Of a stretch of 64,000 bases of DNA, positions 42,150-52,570 are shown in pieces; the stretch's first letter is position 1, and the number at the start of each line of letters is the position of its first letter. The stretch lies in NCBI RefSeq assembly GCF_005490785.1, contig NZ_CP027295.1, positions 1,798,001 through 1,862,000 of the forward strand. Reading direction: 5' to 3'. The position numbers and the translations under genes were made by a program. Below the pieces are notes generated by a model that searched no databases, was not told the DNA's origin, and was given only the letters and a program-made list of their open reading frames with translations. This DNA is from Brachybacterium sp. SGAir0954. GTDB taxonomy: Bacteria > Actinomycetota > Actinomycetes > Actinomycetales > Dermabacteraceae.

Positions 42150-42988
42150 GCCGGTGCGTCCTCCGTGCTCGCCCCGGTGATCCGTCGCACGGTCTCGGCG
42201 AGCAGGCGGGAGATGCGGGGACCGGCCTCGCGGCCCGCCTGCAGCACCTCCTCGTGGGAGAGCGGCACAGGGGAGATGCCCGCGGCGAGGTTCGTGACGA
42301 GCGAGATGCCGAGCACGTCCAGCCCCGCCTCGCGGGCGGCGATCGCCTCGAGCGCGGTGGACATGCCCACCAGGGTCGCGCCGAGGGTGCGCGCCATGCG
42401 GACCTCCGCCGGGGTCTCGTAGGCCGGCCCGTGGAACTGCATGTAGACGCCCTCGGGGAGGTCCGGGTCCACCTCGCGGGCGATGTCGCGCAGGGCGGGG
42501 GTGTAGACGTCGGTCATGTCCACGAAGGTCGCGCCGCGCAACGGGGTCGCGCCCGTGTGGTTGATCTGGTCGGCGATGAGCACGGGGGTGCCGGGCTCCC
42601 ACGACGGGTCGATGCCGCCGCAGCCGTTGGTCAGCACGATCGTGCGGCAGCCGGAGGCCGCCGCGGTGCGCACGCCGTGCACGACCGGGTCCACGCCGGC
42701 GCCCTCGTAGTAGTGGGTGCGCGCACCGAGCACGAGGGCGTGGGCGCCGCTGCCCTCCACCTCCACGGAGCGCAGGGTGCCCACGTGGCCGGCGACGGCG
42801 GGGGCGCGGAAGCCGGGGATCGTGGTCGCGGGGGCCTGCCAGACGGTCTCGCCGAGGAGGTCCGCGGCGCCGGCCCAGCCGGAGCCGAGCACGAGGGCGA
42901 CGTCGTGCGAGCCGACGCCGCTGGCCTCGGCGATCGCGGCCGCCGCATCACGGGCGAGGAGGTACGGATCAGGGGTCGAATCGCTCAT
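42146..42988 (-). CDS. punA: purine-nucleoside phosphorylase
   Basis: 280 residues, trimeric PNP family. LVLGSGWAGAADLL phosphate loop, HYYEG, LTNGCGGI, GPAYETPAEVRMARTLGATLVGMST and SLVTNLAAG are all characteristic. It cleaves purine (deoxy)nucleosides with phosphate to base plus (deoxy)ribose-1-phosphate. TAGGTT on the minus strand (42995-43000) ends 6 bases before the ATG, so the mRNA is probably leaderless. Translationally coupled to the mutase. Confidence 0.95.
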   Translation of the reverse strand: MSDSTPDPYLLARDAAAAIAEASGVGSHDVALVLGSGWAGAADLLGETVWQAPATTIPGFRAPAVAGHVGTLRSVEVEGSGAHALVLGARTHYYEGAGVDPVVHGVRTAAASGCRTIVLTNGCGGIDPSWEPGTPVLIADQINHTGATPLRGATFVDMTDVYTPALRDIAREVDPDLPEGVYMQFHGPAYETPAEVRMARTLGATLVGMSTALEAIAAREAGLDVLGISLVTNLAAGISPVPLSHEEVLQAGREAGPRISRLLAETVRRITGASTEDAPA

Positions 42989-43082
42989 GGGAGAAACCTA
43001 GCGCGGGCCGTGCCCGCCGGGGGACGCCCCCGGTCCCTCCGTTGCCGCCCGCGCGGTGCGGGGCCTGGGCGAGAATGGCACC

Positions 43083-44555
43083 GTGAGCGATTCCACGACC
43101 GCGATCCCCGCCGGAGCACCTCGGATCACCGCCGACGACGGCGGCACCCGCCTGGTGGTGATCGGCGGCGGGCCCGGCGGCTACGAGGCAGCGCTCACCG
43201 CCGCCCGACTCGGCGCGGAGGTCGTCCTCGTGAGCGCCGGACCCCTCGGCGGGGCCGCGGTGCTCACGGACGTGGTCCCCTCGAAGACCCTCATCGCGAC
43301 CGCGGACGTCCTCGACCTCGTCGCCGGCTCCGCGGCGCTCGGCATCCGCGACGCCGACACCGCCGGCAGCCCCGGCGCAGGGGCGCTCACCGTGGACCTC
43401 GCGGCCGTCAACGCGCGCGTGCGCCGGCTCGCCCGGGCGCAGTCCGCGGACGTCACCGCCGCGCTCGCCGAGGCCGGGGTGCGGACGGTCCTCGGGCGCG
43501 GGCACCTCCTCACGCCGGGGCTCGTCGCCGTGCATGCCCTGGTCGGGGCAGGAGCGGAGATCGAGCGGATCGAGGCGGACGCCGTGCTGCTCGCCACGGG
43601 TGCCCGTCCCCGTGAGCTCGACGGGTCCCCGCCGGACGGCGATCGGATCCTCTCCTGGACCCAGCTCTACGACCTCGACGAGCTGCCCTCGCACCTGGTC
43701 GTCGTCGGCTCCGGCGTGACCGGCGCCGAGTTCGCGAGCGCCTACCGGGCGCTCGGCTGCGAGGTCACGCTCGTCTCCTCGAGGGACCAGGTCCTCCCCG
43801 GCAGCGACCGCGACGCCGCGGCGGTGCTCGAGGAGTCCTTCCGTCGCCGCGGCATCACCGTGCGCTCCCGCTCCCGCGCCGCCTCCGCCCGGGTCGAGGG
43901 GGACGGGGTGCGGGTCGCCCTCACCTCGGGGGAGGAGATCCGCGGCAGCCACGTGCTGCTCGCCCTCGGTGCGATCCCCGCGACAGCGGGCATGGGCCTC
44001 GAGGAGGCCGGGGTGCGGCTGCGGGAGAGCGGCCACATCGAGACCGACCGGGTCTCCCGCACCTCGGTGCGCGGGGTGTACGCGGCGGGGGACTGCACCG
44101 GCGTGCTCCCGCTCGCCTCGGTCGCCGCGATCCAGGGCCGCACCGCCGTGCACCATGCGCTCGGCGAGGCGGTCGCCCCGCTGTTCCGGGCCCATGTCGC
44201 CTCCGCGGTGTTCACGAGCCCCGAGATCGCGACCGTCGGCGCGAGCGAGCAGGACGTCGCTGACGGCCTCGTCGTCGCCGACGTCCGCTCCTACCCGCTC
44301 GGCACGAACGCCCGCGCGAAGATGCAGGGCGTGCGCGAGGGTTTCGTGAAGCTCGTGGTGCGCCACGACTCCGGGACGGTGCTGGGCGGCGTGGTCGTCG
44401 CCCCGCGGGCGAGCGAGCTCATCCACCCGATCACCCTCGCCGTCGCCCAGCGGCTCACCGTGGAGCAGCTCGCCGACACCTCGATCGTCTACCCGTCGAT
44501 GACCGGCTCGCTCGCCGAGGCCGCCCGGCAGATCGCGATGACGCTGGGGGAGTGA
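43083..44555 (+). CDS. lpdA: NAD(P)H-quinone dehydrogenase, LpdA-like flavoprotein disulfide-reductase fold
   Basis: 490 residues. N-terminal FAD motif VVIGGGPGGYEAALTAARLGA, NAD motif VVVGSGVTGAEFASAYRALG, ATGARPREL and YAAGDCTGVLPLAS are clear. The segment that in dihydrolipoamide dehydrogenases holds the redox Cys pair is GPLGGAAVLTDVVPSKTL and has no Cys, matching the mycobacterial LpdA group that reduces quinones. GTG 43083 follows GAGAAT by 6 bases and has no ribosome site, so it is likely leaderless. No operon partner is seen. Confidence 0.9.
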   Translation: MSDSTTAIPAGAPRITADDGGTRLVVIGGGPGGYEAALTAARLGAEVVLVSAGPLGGAAVLTDVVPSKTLIATADVLDLVAGSAALGIRDADTAGSPGAGALTVDLAAVNARVRRLARAQSADVTAALAEAGVRTVLGRGHLLTPGLVAVHALVGAGAEIERIEADAVLLATGARPRELDGSPPDGDRILSWTQLYDLDELPSHLVVVGSGVTGAEFASAYRALGCEVTLVSSRDQVLPGSDRDAAAVLEESFRRRGITVRSRSRAASARVEGDGVRVALTSGEEIRGSHVLLALGAIPATAGMGLEEAGVRLRESGHIETDRVSRTSVRGVYAAGDCTGVLPLASVAAIQGRTAVHHALGEAVAPLFRAHVASAVFTSPEIATVGASEQDVADGLVVADVRSYPLGTNARAKMQGVREGFVKLVVRHDSGTVLGGVVVAPRASELIHPITLAVAQRLTVEQLADTSIVYPSMTGSLAEAARQIAMTLGE

Positions 44556-44945
44556 GCCGGCCCGGAGTCCTCGCCCCGTCGGGGACGGCGCATGAACGTG
44601 GCCTCTCGATGGACGCTCTGCCGATGGGCGCCAGGCCGCCGGGCCTCGACCGTCGGCAGGAGGCCGTCGCCGGCGGACCGTCGACCGACAGCCTCCGCCA
44701 GGAACCGTCAGCAGGGGCTGCCGACCGCAGTCCGTCGTCGATCGCGGACCGCACTCGGGTCGGGGTGCCCTGCAGAAGAACGCGGATATCATGTACATGA
44801 TGTCCGGGCTTTTCGGAACAGACGGTGCTCGGGAGCCGGCTCGCCCTCGGTGGGGCCGACCTGTCCGAGGACGACCGGCTCGGCCGACGCGTCCGCGGAT
44901 CAGCGAGGGAGTGGTGGCCCGGCGGTGCCGGTCACCAGCTCGGTC
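44556..44945. other. gene-less spacer with an AT-rich palindrome
   Basis: 390 bases between convergent lpdA and accA. Open frames here are in the shadow of GC-rich composition and are not protein-like. It holds the 14-bp palindrome ATCATGT|ACATGAT at 44788-44801, the most AT-rich spot in the area. No tRNA or clear terminator was recognised. Confidence 0.6.
44788..44801. promoter_or_regulatory. 14-bp perfect palindrome, possible operator
   Basis: ATCATGTACATGAT is fully symmetrical and stands out in a GC-rich region. Sites of this kind are typical targets for TetR- or MarR-type dimers, but no regulator or promoter is adjacent. Confidence 0.35.
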
Positions 44946-46724
44946 TCAGTCGTCGATGGTGCAGAGCGCGGCGCCGGCGGAGACGGTCGCGCCGACCTCC
45001 GCGCTGAGCCCCGTGACGACGCCGGAGCGGTGCGCCGTGATGGGCTGCTCCATCTTCATCGCCTCGAGCACGAGCAGCAGGTCGCCGTCGGCCACCGTCT
45101 GCCCCTCCTCGACCTGGACCTTCACGATCGTGCCCTGCATCGGCGCGGTGACCGTGCCGCCGGAGACCGCCGCCTCGCCCGAGGCGCGGTGCTGGCGCTT
45201 GCGGCGCTGGCGCACCGCCTGCTGCGGGGCACGCAGGGACGCGGGCAGGGAGATCTCGACGCGGCGACCGTCCACCTCGACGACGACCGCCTCGCGGTCC
45301 TCGGGCTCCTCCGGCTGCGCGGGCAGGGAGGCCGGCGGGATCTCCCCGGTGAACTCGGTCTCGATCCAGCGCGTGTGGATTGAGAACGGCGCCTCGGGAT
45401 CCGCCGGGGCGAAGGCCGGGTCCTCGACAACCACGCGGTGGAAGGGGAGGACCGTGGGCAGACCCTCGATGCGGAACTCGGCGAGCGCCCGGCGGGAGCG
45501 CTCGAGCGCCTCCTGCCGGGTCGCGCCGGTGACGACGAGCTTGGCGAGCATCGAGTCGAAGGCGCCGGAGACGACGTCGCCCGAGCGCACCCCGGTCTCC
45601 ACCCGCACACCCGGGCCGCTCGGCGCGTCGAAGCGGTGCACGGGCCCCGGGGACGGCATGAAGCCGCGGCCCGGGTCCTCGCCGTTGATGCGGAACTCGA
45701 AGGAGTGCCCGCGGGCGACGGGGTCCTCCTCGGAGATGCGCTCGCCGGCGGCGATCCGCAGCTGCTCGCGCACGAGGTCCACCCCGGCGACCTCCTCGGT
45801 CACCGGGTGCTCGACCTGGAGGCGCGTGTTCACCTCGAGGAAGGAGATGGTGCCGTCCTTGCCGACGAGGAACTCGCAGGTCCCCGCGCCGACGTAGCCG
45901 GCCTCGCGCAGGATCGCCTTCGAGGAGGAGATCAGCTGCGCGTTCTGCTGCGGCGTGAGGAACGGCGCGGGCGCCTCCTCGACGAGCTTCTGGTGGCGGC
46001 GCTGCAGCGAGCAGTCACGGGTGGAGACCACCTGGACGTTGCCGTGCTGGTCCGCGAGGCACTGCGTCTCCACGTGGCGCGGGGAGTCGAGGTAGCGCTC
46101 GACGAAGCACTCGCCGCGGCCGAAGGCGGCCGTCGCCTCGCGCACCGCGGAGTCGAACAGCTCGCGGACCTCGCCCTCCTCGCGGGCGACCTTGAGGCCG
46201 CGGCCGCCGCCGCCGAAGGCCGCCTTGATGGCGATCGGCAGTCCGTGCTCGCGCGCGAAGGCGACGACCTCGTCGGAGTTCTGGACGGGGTCCTTGGTGC
46301 CCGCGACGAGCGGGGCGCCGGCCTTCTGCGCGATGTGCCGCGCGGAGACCTTGTCGCCGAGCTTCTCGATCGCGTCGGGGCTCGGGCCGATCCAGGTCAG
46401 CCCGGCGTCGATGACCGCCTGGGCGAAGTCGGCGCGCTCGGAGAGGAACCCGTAGCCCGGGTGGACGGCGTCCGCGCCGGAGCGCTTGGCGACGTCCAGG
46501 AGCTTGTCGATGACGAGGTAGGAGCTCGCGGCGGTGGTGCCGCCGAGGGCGTAGGCCTCGTCCGCGATGACGGTGTGCAGGGCGTCGCGGTCCGGGTCCG
46601 CGTACACGGCGATCGACCGCAGGCCCGCGTCCTTGCAGGCCCGGGCCACGCGCACCGCGATCTCCCCACGATTGGCGATGAGCACCGTGGTCAGGGGGCG
46701 GGGCTTGGGGTGGCGTGAAGCCAT
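44946..46724 (-). CDS. accA: acyl-CoA carboxylase alpha subunit (biotin carboxylase plus BCCP)
   Basis: 592 residues. The ATP-grasp biotin carboxylase (about 12-460) has [13 protein letters not shown] loop ([12 protein letters not shown]), [32 protein letters not shown] and [14 protein letters not shown]. The C-terminal biotin carrier ends with EAMKMEQPI (biotin Lys about 556). It makes carboxybiotin for the beta subunit AccD (50884). TAGACT on the minus strand (46760-46765) gives it a promoter of its own apart from the maf group, with GGAAGGA as ribosome site. Confidence 0.96.
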   Translation of the reverse strand: MASRHPKPRPLTTVLIANRGEIAVRVARACKDAGLRSIAVYADPDRDALHTVIADEAYALGGTTAASSYLVIDKLLDVAKRSGADAVHPGYGFLSERADFAQAVIDAGLTWIGPSPDAIEKLGDKVSARHIAQKAGAPLVAGTKDPVQNSDEVVAFAREHGLPIAIKAAFGGGGRGLKVAREEGEVRELFDSAVREATAAFGRGECFVERYLDSPRHVETQCLADQHGNVQVVSTRDCSLQRRHQKLVEEAPAPFLTPQQNAQLISSSKAILREAGYVGAGTCEFLVGKDGTISFLEVNTRLQVEHPVTEEVAGVDLVREQLRIAAGERISEEDPVARGHSFEFRINGEDPGRGFMPSPGPVHRFDAPSGPGVRVETGVRSGDVVSGAFDSMLAKLVVTGATRQEALERSRRALAEFRIEGLPTVLPFHRVVVEDPAFAPADPEAPFSIHTRWIETEFTGEIPPASLPAQPEEPEDREAVVVEVDGRRVEISLPASLRAPQQAVRQRRKRQHRASGEAAVSGGTVTAPMQGTIVKVQVEEGQTVADGDLLLVLEAMKMEQPITAHRSGVVTGLSAEVGATVSAGAALCTIDD

Positions 46725-46797
46725 GGGGCGAGGGTCCTTCCGGGAGGCGACGACGATCGAGTCTAACGGGGCGGGCGCGCCGATCGGCGCAGGCGGC

Positions 46798-47514
46798 TCA
46801 GCCGGAGACGGCGTCGCCGTCGGCCTCGGGGAGGTCCCACAGATCCATGACGGTCAGCCCGATCCCCGCGAGCAGCTCCCGCAGCAGCGGCAGGGACAGC
46901 CCCACCACGGCGTGCGGATCACCGTCGACGCCGGTGACGAAGGGGCCGGCGATCCCGTCGATCGTGAACGCACCGGCGACGCCGAGCGGCTCCCCGGTCT
47001 CCACGTAGGCCTCGATCTCCTCGTCGGTGACCGCGGCGAAGGTCACCTCGCAGCTGGCCGTCGCGCCGACGGTCGCGCCGGTCCCGCCGTCCTCCTCGTC
47101 GCGGTCGTCCACGAGCCAGTGGCCCGAGTGCAGCACGGCGGTGCGGCCGCGCAGCCGGTTCCAGCGCTCGACGGCGACCTCCGCCGTGTGCGGCTTGCCG
47201 ATCGCCTCGCCGTCCAGCTCGAGCATCGAGTCGCAGCCGAGCACCACGTAGCCGCCCTCGCTGCGGGTGGTCGCCGCCTGCGCCTTCTCCCGGGCGAGCA
47301 GCAGCACCTCCTCCGCGGCGGTGAGCGGCTCCTCGCCGGCGGCCTCGCGCGCCGCGGCGAGGATCGCCGCCTCGTCGAGGTCCACGGGCAGGGTCGAGTG
47401 CGCGATGCGGGCGCCCTCGAGGACGTGGCGGCGGCCCTGCGAGGCGGAGGCGAGCAGCAGCAGCGGCTCGAACCCGTCCTCGGTCGCGGCGGCGGACACG
47501 GGGGCGGTGCTCAT
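46798..47514 (-). CDS. maf: Maf-like nucleoside triphosphate pyrophosphatase
   Basis: 238 residues. [14 protein letters not shown] near the N-terminus stands for the Maf LASxSPRR motif (Gln-Gly replaces Pro-Arg), with [16 protein letters not shown] and a C-terminal [12 protein letters not shown]. Maf proteins hydrolyse dTTP/UTP or modified nucleotides and affect septum formation. Slightly longer than usual (about 200) because of an acidic, Gly-rich insertion (about 150-165). Its ATG overlaps the preceding DUF885 stop by one base. Confidence 0.9.
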   Translation of the reverse strand: MSTAPVSAAATEDGFEPLLLLASASQGRRHVLEGARIAHSTLPVDLDEAAILAAAREAAGEEPLTAAEEVLLLAREKAQAATTRSEGGYVVLGCDSMLELDGEAIGKPHTAEVAVERWNRLRGRTAVLHSGHWLVDDRDEEDGGTGATVGATASCEVTFAAVTDEEIEAYVETGEPLGVAGAFTIDGIAGPFVTGVDGDPHAVVGLSLPLLRELLAGIGLTVMDLWDLPEADGDAVSG

Positions 47515-49205
47515 CAGAGGGCTCCTTCGAGGACGGAGAGGGGGAGGCTGCCGAGCTCGAGGGCGCGGCGGTGGAAGGCGCGGACAGCGCCGGGGGAGGA
47601 GTCCGCGGCCGTCGCCCGGTCCCGGATCTGCTCCCAGGTGCGCTGACCGATCTTGTACGACGGCGCCTGCCCCGGCCAGCCGAGGTAGCGGTGCAGCTCG
47701 AAGCGGCGCTCGGCCTCCTCGATGCCCCAGTTCTCCGTCATGAAGTCCCAGGCGGTGCGCTCGTCCCACGCACCGCCGTCGGAGCCCGGCACGCCCGTCG
47801 GCATGGGCAGCCCCAGGTGCAGGCCGATGTCGAGGACCACGCGCCCGGCGCGCAGGCGCTGCGCGTCGAGCATGCCGAGGCGGTCGCCGTCGTCGTCGAG
47901 GTAGCCCAGCTGCTCCATGAGCCGCTCGGCGTACAGGGCCCAGCCCTCGCCGTGCCCGGAGACCCAGCAGAGCATCGCGCGCCAGCGGTTCAGGGAGCCC
48001 GCCTGCAGGGTCTGCGTGCCCACCTGCAGGTGATGGCCGGGGACGCCCTCGTGGTAGACGGTCGTGGTCTCCGCCCAGGTGCGGAACTCCTCGGTGCCCG
48101 CGGGCACGTCCCACCACATGCGGCCGGGACGGGTGAGGTCCTCGCTGGGGCCCGTGTAGTAGATGCCGCCGGAGCCGGTGCGGGCGATCCGGCACTCGAG
48201 CCGGTGCAGCGGCTCGGGGATGTCGAAGTGGGTGCCGGCGAGGTCCGCGATCGCCGTGTCGGAGAGCTGCTGCATCCAGGCCTGGAGCGCGTCGCTGCCG
48301 TGGAGGATGCGGGCGGGATCGGCGTTCAGCGCCTCCTTCGCGGCGGCGACGCTGCTGCCGCCGCCGGTGCCGTAGCGCTCGTTGAGGCGCGCGGCGACCT
48401 GCTCCTGCTCGGCGATGATCGCGCGCAGCTCCTCGACGCCCCAGGCGTAGGTCTCGTCGAGGTCGATCTCGGTGCCGAGGTAGGTGCGGGAGGCGAGCTG
48501 GTAGGCCTCGCGGCCGACGGCGTCCGCCTCGGGCGCCTGCGGCAGCAGCTCCTCGAGGACGTCGGCGATCTCGCGGTACGCGGCGCGGGCCTGATTCGCC
48601 GCCTCCCGCACGTGCGCCTTCTGCGCGTCGTCGCCCACGGCCTCCGCGGCGAAGGTGTCGAAGAAGCCGCCATCCGCCGCGTAGCCGCGGGCCTGCTCGG
48701 CGCCGAGGCGCAGCTGGCGGCGGGCGGAGACGGTGCCCGCGGCGGCGGCCTCGCGCAGCGACTCGGCCCACGAGGACAGGGCGCGCGGGAAGCCGGCCAT
48801 GCGCTCGGCGAGCACCTCCCAGTCCGCGGCGGTCTCCGTCGCCATGAGGTCCAGGACGTCCCGCGACTGGAGCACGGAGGCGAGGTTGTTCACGGCGGCC
48901 ACGTCGAGGTGCTGCTCGGCGCGCTCGAGCTCGAGGCCCAGGCGCTCCTGGAGCGCCGCGCGGGTCACGGCGTCGACGCCGTCGGCGTCGGGAACCTCGG
49001 CGATCGCGGAGAGCAGCTCACGGGAGAGGTCGTGGCGCGCCTGCTCGGCGGCGGGGGAGTAGTCGGTCGCCTCCGCGTCGTGGCCGACGATCCCGAGCTG
49101 GGTGGAGAGGAACGGGTCCGCCGCGGCGAGGCGGTCGACGTAGGAGTCGGCCAGGGCGTCCAGGGCGGAGGGGGTGCGGCCGGTGGCCGGGGAGTCGCTC
49201 GACAT
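47514..49205 (-). CDS. DUF885 family protein, probable metallopeptidase
   Basis: 563 residues, mostly helical. The HEGVPGHHLQVG segment is an HExxxH-like zinc-binding motif typical of DUF885 proteins, together with Y-EGWALYAERLMEQLGYLDD and FMTENWGIEEAERRFELHRYLGWPGQAPSYKIG. No signal peptide, so cytosolic. TAGACT on the minus strand (49213-49218) ends 7 bases before the ATG, so the mRNA is probably leaderless. Family members are assigned to peptidases, but substrate is not established. Confidence 0.88.
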   Translation of the reverse strand: MSSDSPATGRTPSALDALADSYVDRLAAADPFLSTQLGIVGHDAEATDYSPAAEQARHDLSRELLSAIAEVPDADGVDAVTRAALQERLGLELERAEQHLDVAAVNNLASVLQSRDVLDLMATETAADWEVLAERMAGFPRALSSWAESLREAAAAGTVSARRQLRLGAEQARGYAADGGFFDTFAAEAVGDDAQKAHVREAANQARAAYREIADVLEELLPQAPEADAVGREAYQLASRTYLGTEIDLDETYAWGVEELRAIIAEQEQVAARLNERYGTGGGSSVAAAKEALNADPARILHGSDALQAWMQQLSDTAIADLAGTHFDIPEPLHRLECRIARTGSGGIYYTGPSEDLTRPGRMWWDVPAGTEEFRTWAETTTVYHEGVPGHHLQVGTQTLQAGSLNRWRAMLCWVSGHGEGWALYAERLMEQLGYLDDDGDRLGMLDAQRLRAGRVVLDIGLHLGLPMPTGVPGSDGGAWDERTAWDFMTENWGIEEAERRFELHRYLGWPGQAPSYKIGQRTWEQIRDRATAADSSPGAVRAFHRRALELGSLPLSVLEGAL

Positions 49206-49254
49206 GGGTCGCAGTCTAGGTCTCCTGCTGCCGCCGCACGTCCTCCGATCGAGG

Positions 49255-50493
49255 TCAGGCCCTCCCGCCGCGGCGGGTGCCGAGATCGATGAGGATCATC
49301 TCGGTGTCGTCCGGGGTGCCCGGGTAGCGGGCGTCGTTGCTCGGGTAGTTGTTGTCGTTCGCGATGAGCAGGCGGCCGTCCTCGAGCAGCACGACCGTCT
49401 CCACGGACTGCATGGGGAAGGAGAAGGTCTCGCCGACGCCGTAGGCGCCGGGGTCCGCCGCGAGGCCGATGCCGTCCGGGTTGGGGATCGTGAGAAGGTC
49501 GATGACGAGGGTCTTCTCGAGCGTCCCGTCGGCGTCGGTGCGGCGCAGGTCCACCCGGTAGACCTTCTTCGTCACCGCGCCCGGCCCCCACACGTCGTCC
49601 CGCTCGAGGATCAGCAGGCGGTGGGGATCCAGGGCGAAGGCGTCGCCCACGAGGTTCCCGGGAAGGTCCGTGCGGTAGGTCCAGCGGCGGTCGGTGTACG
49701 CGCGGCGGCGTACGTCGAACTCGAGCACCTCGACGCGGTGCTGGTCCTCCTCGCCGGGGAGGTACCCCTCGAGGATCGGATGCAGGATCTTCCCGTTCGG
49801 GGAGGCGGCGAGGGCCTCGAAGCCCTTGCTCGCGCGGATGCTCGGCGTCTCGCCGTCCTCGAGGTACGGGCTCTGCGGGGAGCGCAGGCCGCCCGGGAGC
49901 GGGACCGGCGCCTCGAGCAGCGCGCCGTCGGCGTCCGCGTGGAGCAGGAACGGGCCGAACTCCTCGCCGATCCAGAAGCTGCCGTCCTTCGCGAGGACGA
50001 GCGACTCGACGTCGAGGTCCGCACCGGTGAGCAGCCGCTCCTCGGTGTGCTCGTGGACGATCGGGAAGTCGAGCACGCGCCGAGGATCCTTCAGGGACAC
50101 GAAGGAGTCCAGGGAGATCGTGCCCGCCCCGCCGCGGGAGGTCTCCCAGCGCGGGGTCGCCCGGTAGATCCGCAGCAGGAAGTCCGCGGAGTTGGTCTTC
50201 GCACCGAAGCCGTTGTCCGGCATCGCCCAGTAGCTCCCGTCGCCGATCTCGACGGCCGCCGAGAACCCGGGGACGACCTGCCCGTCGAACGGACCGGACA
50301 CCCCGTTCGCGGGGCTCACGGCCGCGCCCGAGACCGGGCCCTCCTCGAGGTGGTCGGAGGGGAGGGTCGCGCGGGCCACGAGCCGCGGACCGCGGTCATG
50401 GCCGCGGGAGGGTGCGGCCAGCGCAGGGGAGGCGACGGCGAGCGGGGACACGGCGAGCGCGGCGAGGACGCCGCGGCGGGGGAGGGAGGTCAT
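49255..50493 (-). CDS. secreted esterase-like/phytase-like beta-propeller protein
   Basis: 412 residues. The N-terminus SLPRRGVLAALAVSPLAVASPALAAP is a signal peptide with a twin-arginine pair, so Tat export is possible. The mature part matches the phytase-like domain family (PF13449-like): YWAMPDNGFGAK, DVESLVLAKDGSFWIGEEFGPFL, FEALAASPNG, LLILERDD, LLIANDNNYP. Acidic loops suggest calcium binding. It should act on a phosphate or other ester outside the cell; the true substrate is not known. ATG 50493 is chosen because the signal peptide starts there. Confidence 0.87.
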   Translation of the reverse strand: MTSLPRRGVLAALAVSPLAVASPALAAPSRGHDRGPRLVARATLPSDHLEEGPVSGAAVSPANGVSGPFDGQVVPGFSAAVEIGDGSYWAMPDNGFGAKTNSADFLLRIYRATPRWETSRGGAGTISLDSFVSLKDPRRVLDFPIVHEHTEERLLTGADLDVESLVLAKDGSFWIGEEFGPFLLHADADGALLEAPVPLPGGLRSPQSPYLEDGETPSIRASKGFEALAASPNGKILHPILEGYLPGEEDQHRVEVLEFDVRRRAYTDRRWTYRTDLPGNLVGDAFALDPHRLLILERDDVWGPGAVTKKVYRVDLRRTDADGTLEKTLVIDLLTIPNPDGIGLAADPGAYGVGETFSFPMQSVETVVLLEDGRLLIANDNNYPSNDARYPGTPDDTEMILIDLGTRRGGRA

Positions 50494-50614
50494 GGACCGA
50501 TCCCATCGGCCCCCGGCGACCACGGCATGGCGGCCGCGCGACGTCCGGATGAACGCCGTGCGACGCCCGCGGCGGGGCCGGGCGCGACGGGCGGTCCCCG
50601 GCGCGCCGGCGCGC

Positions 50615-50887
50615 TCAGCGGTCCGCGAAGACCCAGGCCGAGGCGGAGGGGTGGTGGCGCTCGCTGTGCCCGCGGGCGTGCGTGTGCACGGGGGAGGTCC
50701 AGGCGCTCTCCTGCACGGGACCGCCGTCGAGCGAGCGCTCCTCCGCCTCGAGGCGGCTCGTGACGCTCATCGCGGAGACGACGACGGCGATCGCCGCGAG
50801 CTCGTCGGCCTCGAGGCGGCCGGAGACGAGCCGGACGTCGGACCGCCCGTCGGGACCGCCCTCGGCGGCCGGGGACTCCGTGCTCAC
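50615..50887 (-). CDS. accE: acyl-CoA carboxylase epsilon subunit
   Basis: 90 residues. [22 protein letters not shown] followed by SRLEAEERS and a Trp-containing tail fits the small epsilon subunits that stabilise actinobacterial acyl-CoA carboxylases. The GTG start overlaps the accD stop (GTGA), the usual arrangement. It has no catalytic role of its own. Confidence 0.88.
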   Translation of the reverse strand: MSTESPAAEGGPDGRSDVRLVSGRLEADELAAIAVVVSAMSVTSRLEAEERSLDGGPVQESAWTSPVHTHARGHSERHHPSASAWVFADR

Positions 50888-52473
50888 AGCGGGATGTTCC
50901 CGTGCTTCTTGGTGGGCAGGGAGTCGCGCTTGGTGCGCAGGGCGCGCAGCGCGCGGGCCACCTGGACGCGGGTCTCCGAGGGCTCGATGACCCCGTCGAT
51001 CCAGCCGCGCTCGGCCGCCGCGTAGGGCGTCGCGAACTGGTCCTCGAACTCGGTCTGCAGGCGCAGCCGCTCCGCCTCGACGTCCCCGCCCTCCTCGGCG
51101 ACCTGCTTGAGGCCCTGCCGGTGGAGGATGTTCACCGCGCCCTGGGCGCCCATGACCGCGATCTGCGCGGTGGGCCAGGCGAGGTTGACGTCCGCGCCGA
51201 GGTCCTTGGACCCCATGACGATGTAGGCGCCGCCGTAGGCCTTGCGGGTGATGACGGTGACCAGGGGGACCGTCGCCTCCGCGTAGGCGTACAGGAGCTT
51301 CGCGCCGCGGCGGATGATGCCGCTGTACTCCTGGTCCGTGCCGGGCAGGAACCCGGGGGTGTCCACGAGCGTGAGCACGGGGATGTTGTTCGCGTCGCAC
51401 AGGCGCACGAAGCGCGCCGCCTTCTCCGAGGCGTCGATGTCGAGCGTGCCGGCGAAGTGCGAGGGCTGGTTCGCGACGATGCCGACGCTGCTGCCCTCGA
51501 CCCGGCCGAAGCCGACGACGATGTTCTGCGCGTAGCCCGGCTGCACCTCGAGGAACTCGCCGTCGTCGAGGATCGCCCGCCACACCTCGCCCATGTCGTA
51601 GGGCTGGTTGGGGGAGTCGGGGATCAGCACGTCCATCGCGCGGTCCTCCGCGGTGGGCTGCTCCTCGAGCGGCGTGGGGAACACGGGCGCGGGGCTCAGC
51701 GTGTTCGAGGGCAGGTAGGAGAGCAGGTCCTTGACGTACTCGATCGCCTCGGACTCGTCCGGCGCCATGTAGTGGGCGACGCCCGAGCGGGTGGAGTGGG
51801 TGCGCGCCCCGCCGAGCTCCTCGAAGCCGACGTCCTCGCCGGTCACGGTGCGGATGACGTCCGGTCCCGTGATGAACATGTGGGAGGTCTTCTCGACCAT
51901 GACGATGACGTCGGTGAGGGCCGGGGAGTACACGGCACCGCCCGCGGCCGGTCCCATGATCAGCGAGATCTGCGGGATGACGCCCGAGGCGCGCGTGTTG
52001 CGCCGCATGATCCCGGCGAACATGGCGAGCGAGGCCACGCCCTCCTGGATGCGCGCGCCGCCGCCGTCGAGGATGCCGATGATCGGCACCCCGGTGGACA
52101 GCGCGAGGTCCTGGATCTTCTGGATCTTGCGGCCGTGCGCCTCGCCCAGGGAGCCGCCCATGACGGTGAAGTCCTGCGAGTACACGCACACCTGGCGGCC
52201 GTCGATCGTGCCGTAGCCGGTGACGATGCCGTCACCCGCGGGGCGCTTGCGCTCGAGTCCGAAGGAGTGGGACTGGTGCGCCACGAAGCGGTCGGTCTCG
52301 ACGAAGGAGCCGTCGTCCAGCAGGTCGTGGATGCGCTCGCGAGCGGTGCCCTTGCCCCGGGCGTGCTGCTTCTGGACGGCGAGACCGTCGGCGTCGGAGA
52401 CCGCGGCCGCCGAGCGGGCGCGCAGGTCTTCGAGTCGCTGAGCGGTGGTGAGCGGCCGAGGGGCGTCGGACAC
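50884..52473 (-). CDS. accD: acyl-CoA carboxylase beta subunit (carboxyltransferase)
   Basis: 529 residues, the normal size for AccD/PccB. Carboxyltransferase halves: [23 protein letters not shown] N-half with [13 protein letters not shown], and a C-half with [24 protein letters not shown] and [11 protein letters not shown]. It moves CO2 from biotin to acetyl- or propionyl-CoA. GTG 52473 follows GGAGG; an open frame further upstream is not conserved in type. The promoter TAGTAT (minus, 52571-52576) overlaps the -10 of divergent birA. Substrate preference cannot be read here. Confidence 0.96.
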   Translation of the reverse strand: MSDAPRPLTTAQRLEDLRARSAAAVSDADGLAVQKQHARGKGTARERIHDLLDDGSFVETDRFVAHQSHSFGLERKRPAGDGIVTGYGTIDGRQVCVYSQDFTVMGGSLGEAHGRKIQKIQDLALSTGVPIIGILDGGGARIQEGVASLAMFAGIMRRNTRASGVIPQISLIMGPAAGGAVYSPALTDVIVMVEKTSHMFITGPDVIRTVTGEDVGFEELGGARTHSTRSGVAHYMAPDESEAIEYVKDLLSYLPSNTLSPAPVFPTPLEEQPTAEDRAMDVLIPDSPNQPYDMGEVWRAILDDGEFLEVQPGYAQNIVVGFGRVEGSSVGIVANQPSHFAGTLDIDASEKAARFVRLCDANNIPVLTLVDTPGFLPGTDQEYSGIIRRGAKLLYAYAEATVPLVTVITRKAYGGAYIVMGSKDLGADVNLAWPTAQIAVMGAQGAVNILHRQGLKQVAEEGGDVEAERLRLQTEFEDQFATPYAAAERGWIDGVIEPSETRVQVARALRALRTKRDSLPTKKHGNIPL

Positions 52474-52570
52474 GGAGCCTCCAACTGCGACCCTGGGGCC
52501 GCCTGATCCGGGTGCAGGGGCGCGGGCGGGGTCCGGCGGCAGGCGCGGGTCCACGGCCCGAAACACAGGG

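Noticed and set aside
42969-44798. 609-codon minus-strand open frame opposite lpdA
   Set aside because: Shadow frame; the plus-strand flavoprotein motifs are unambiguous.
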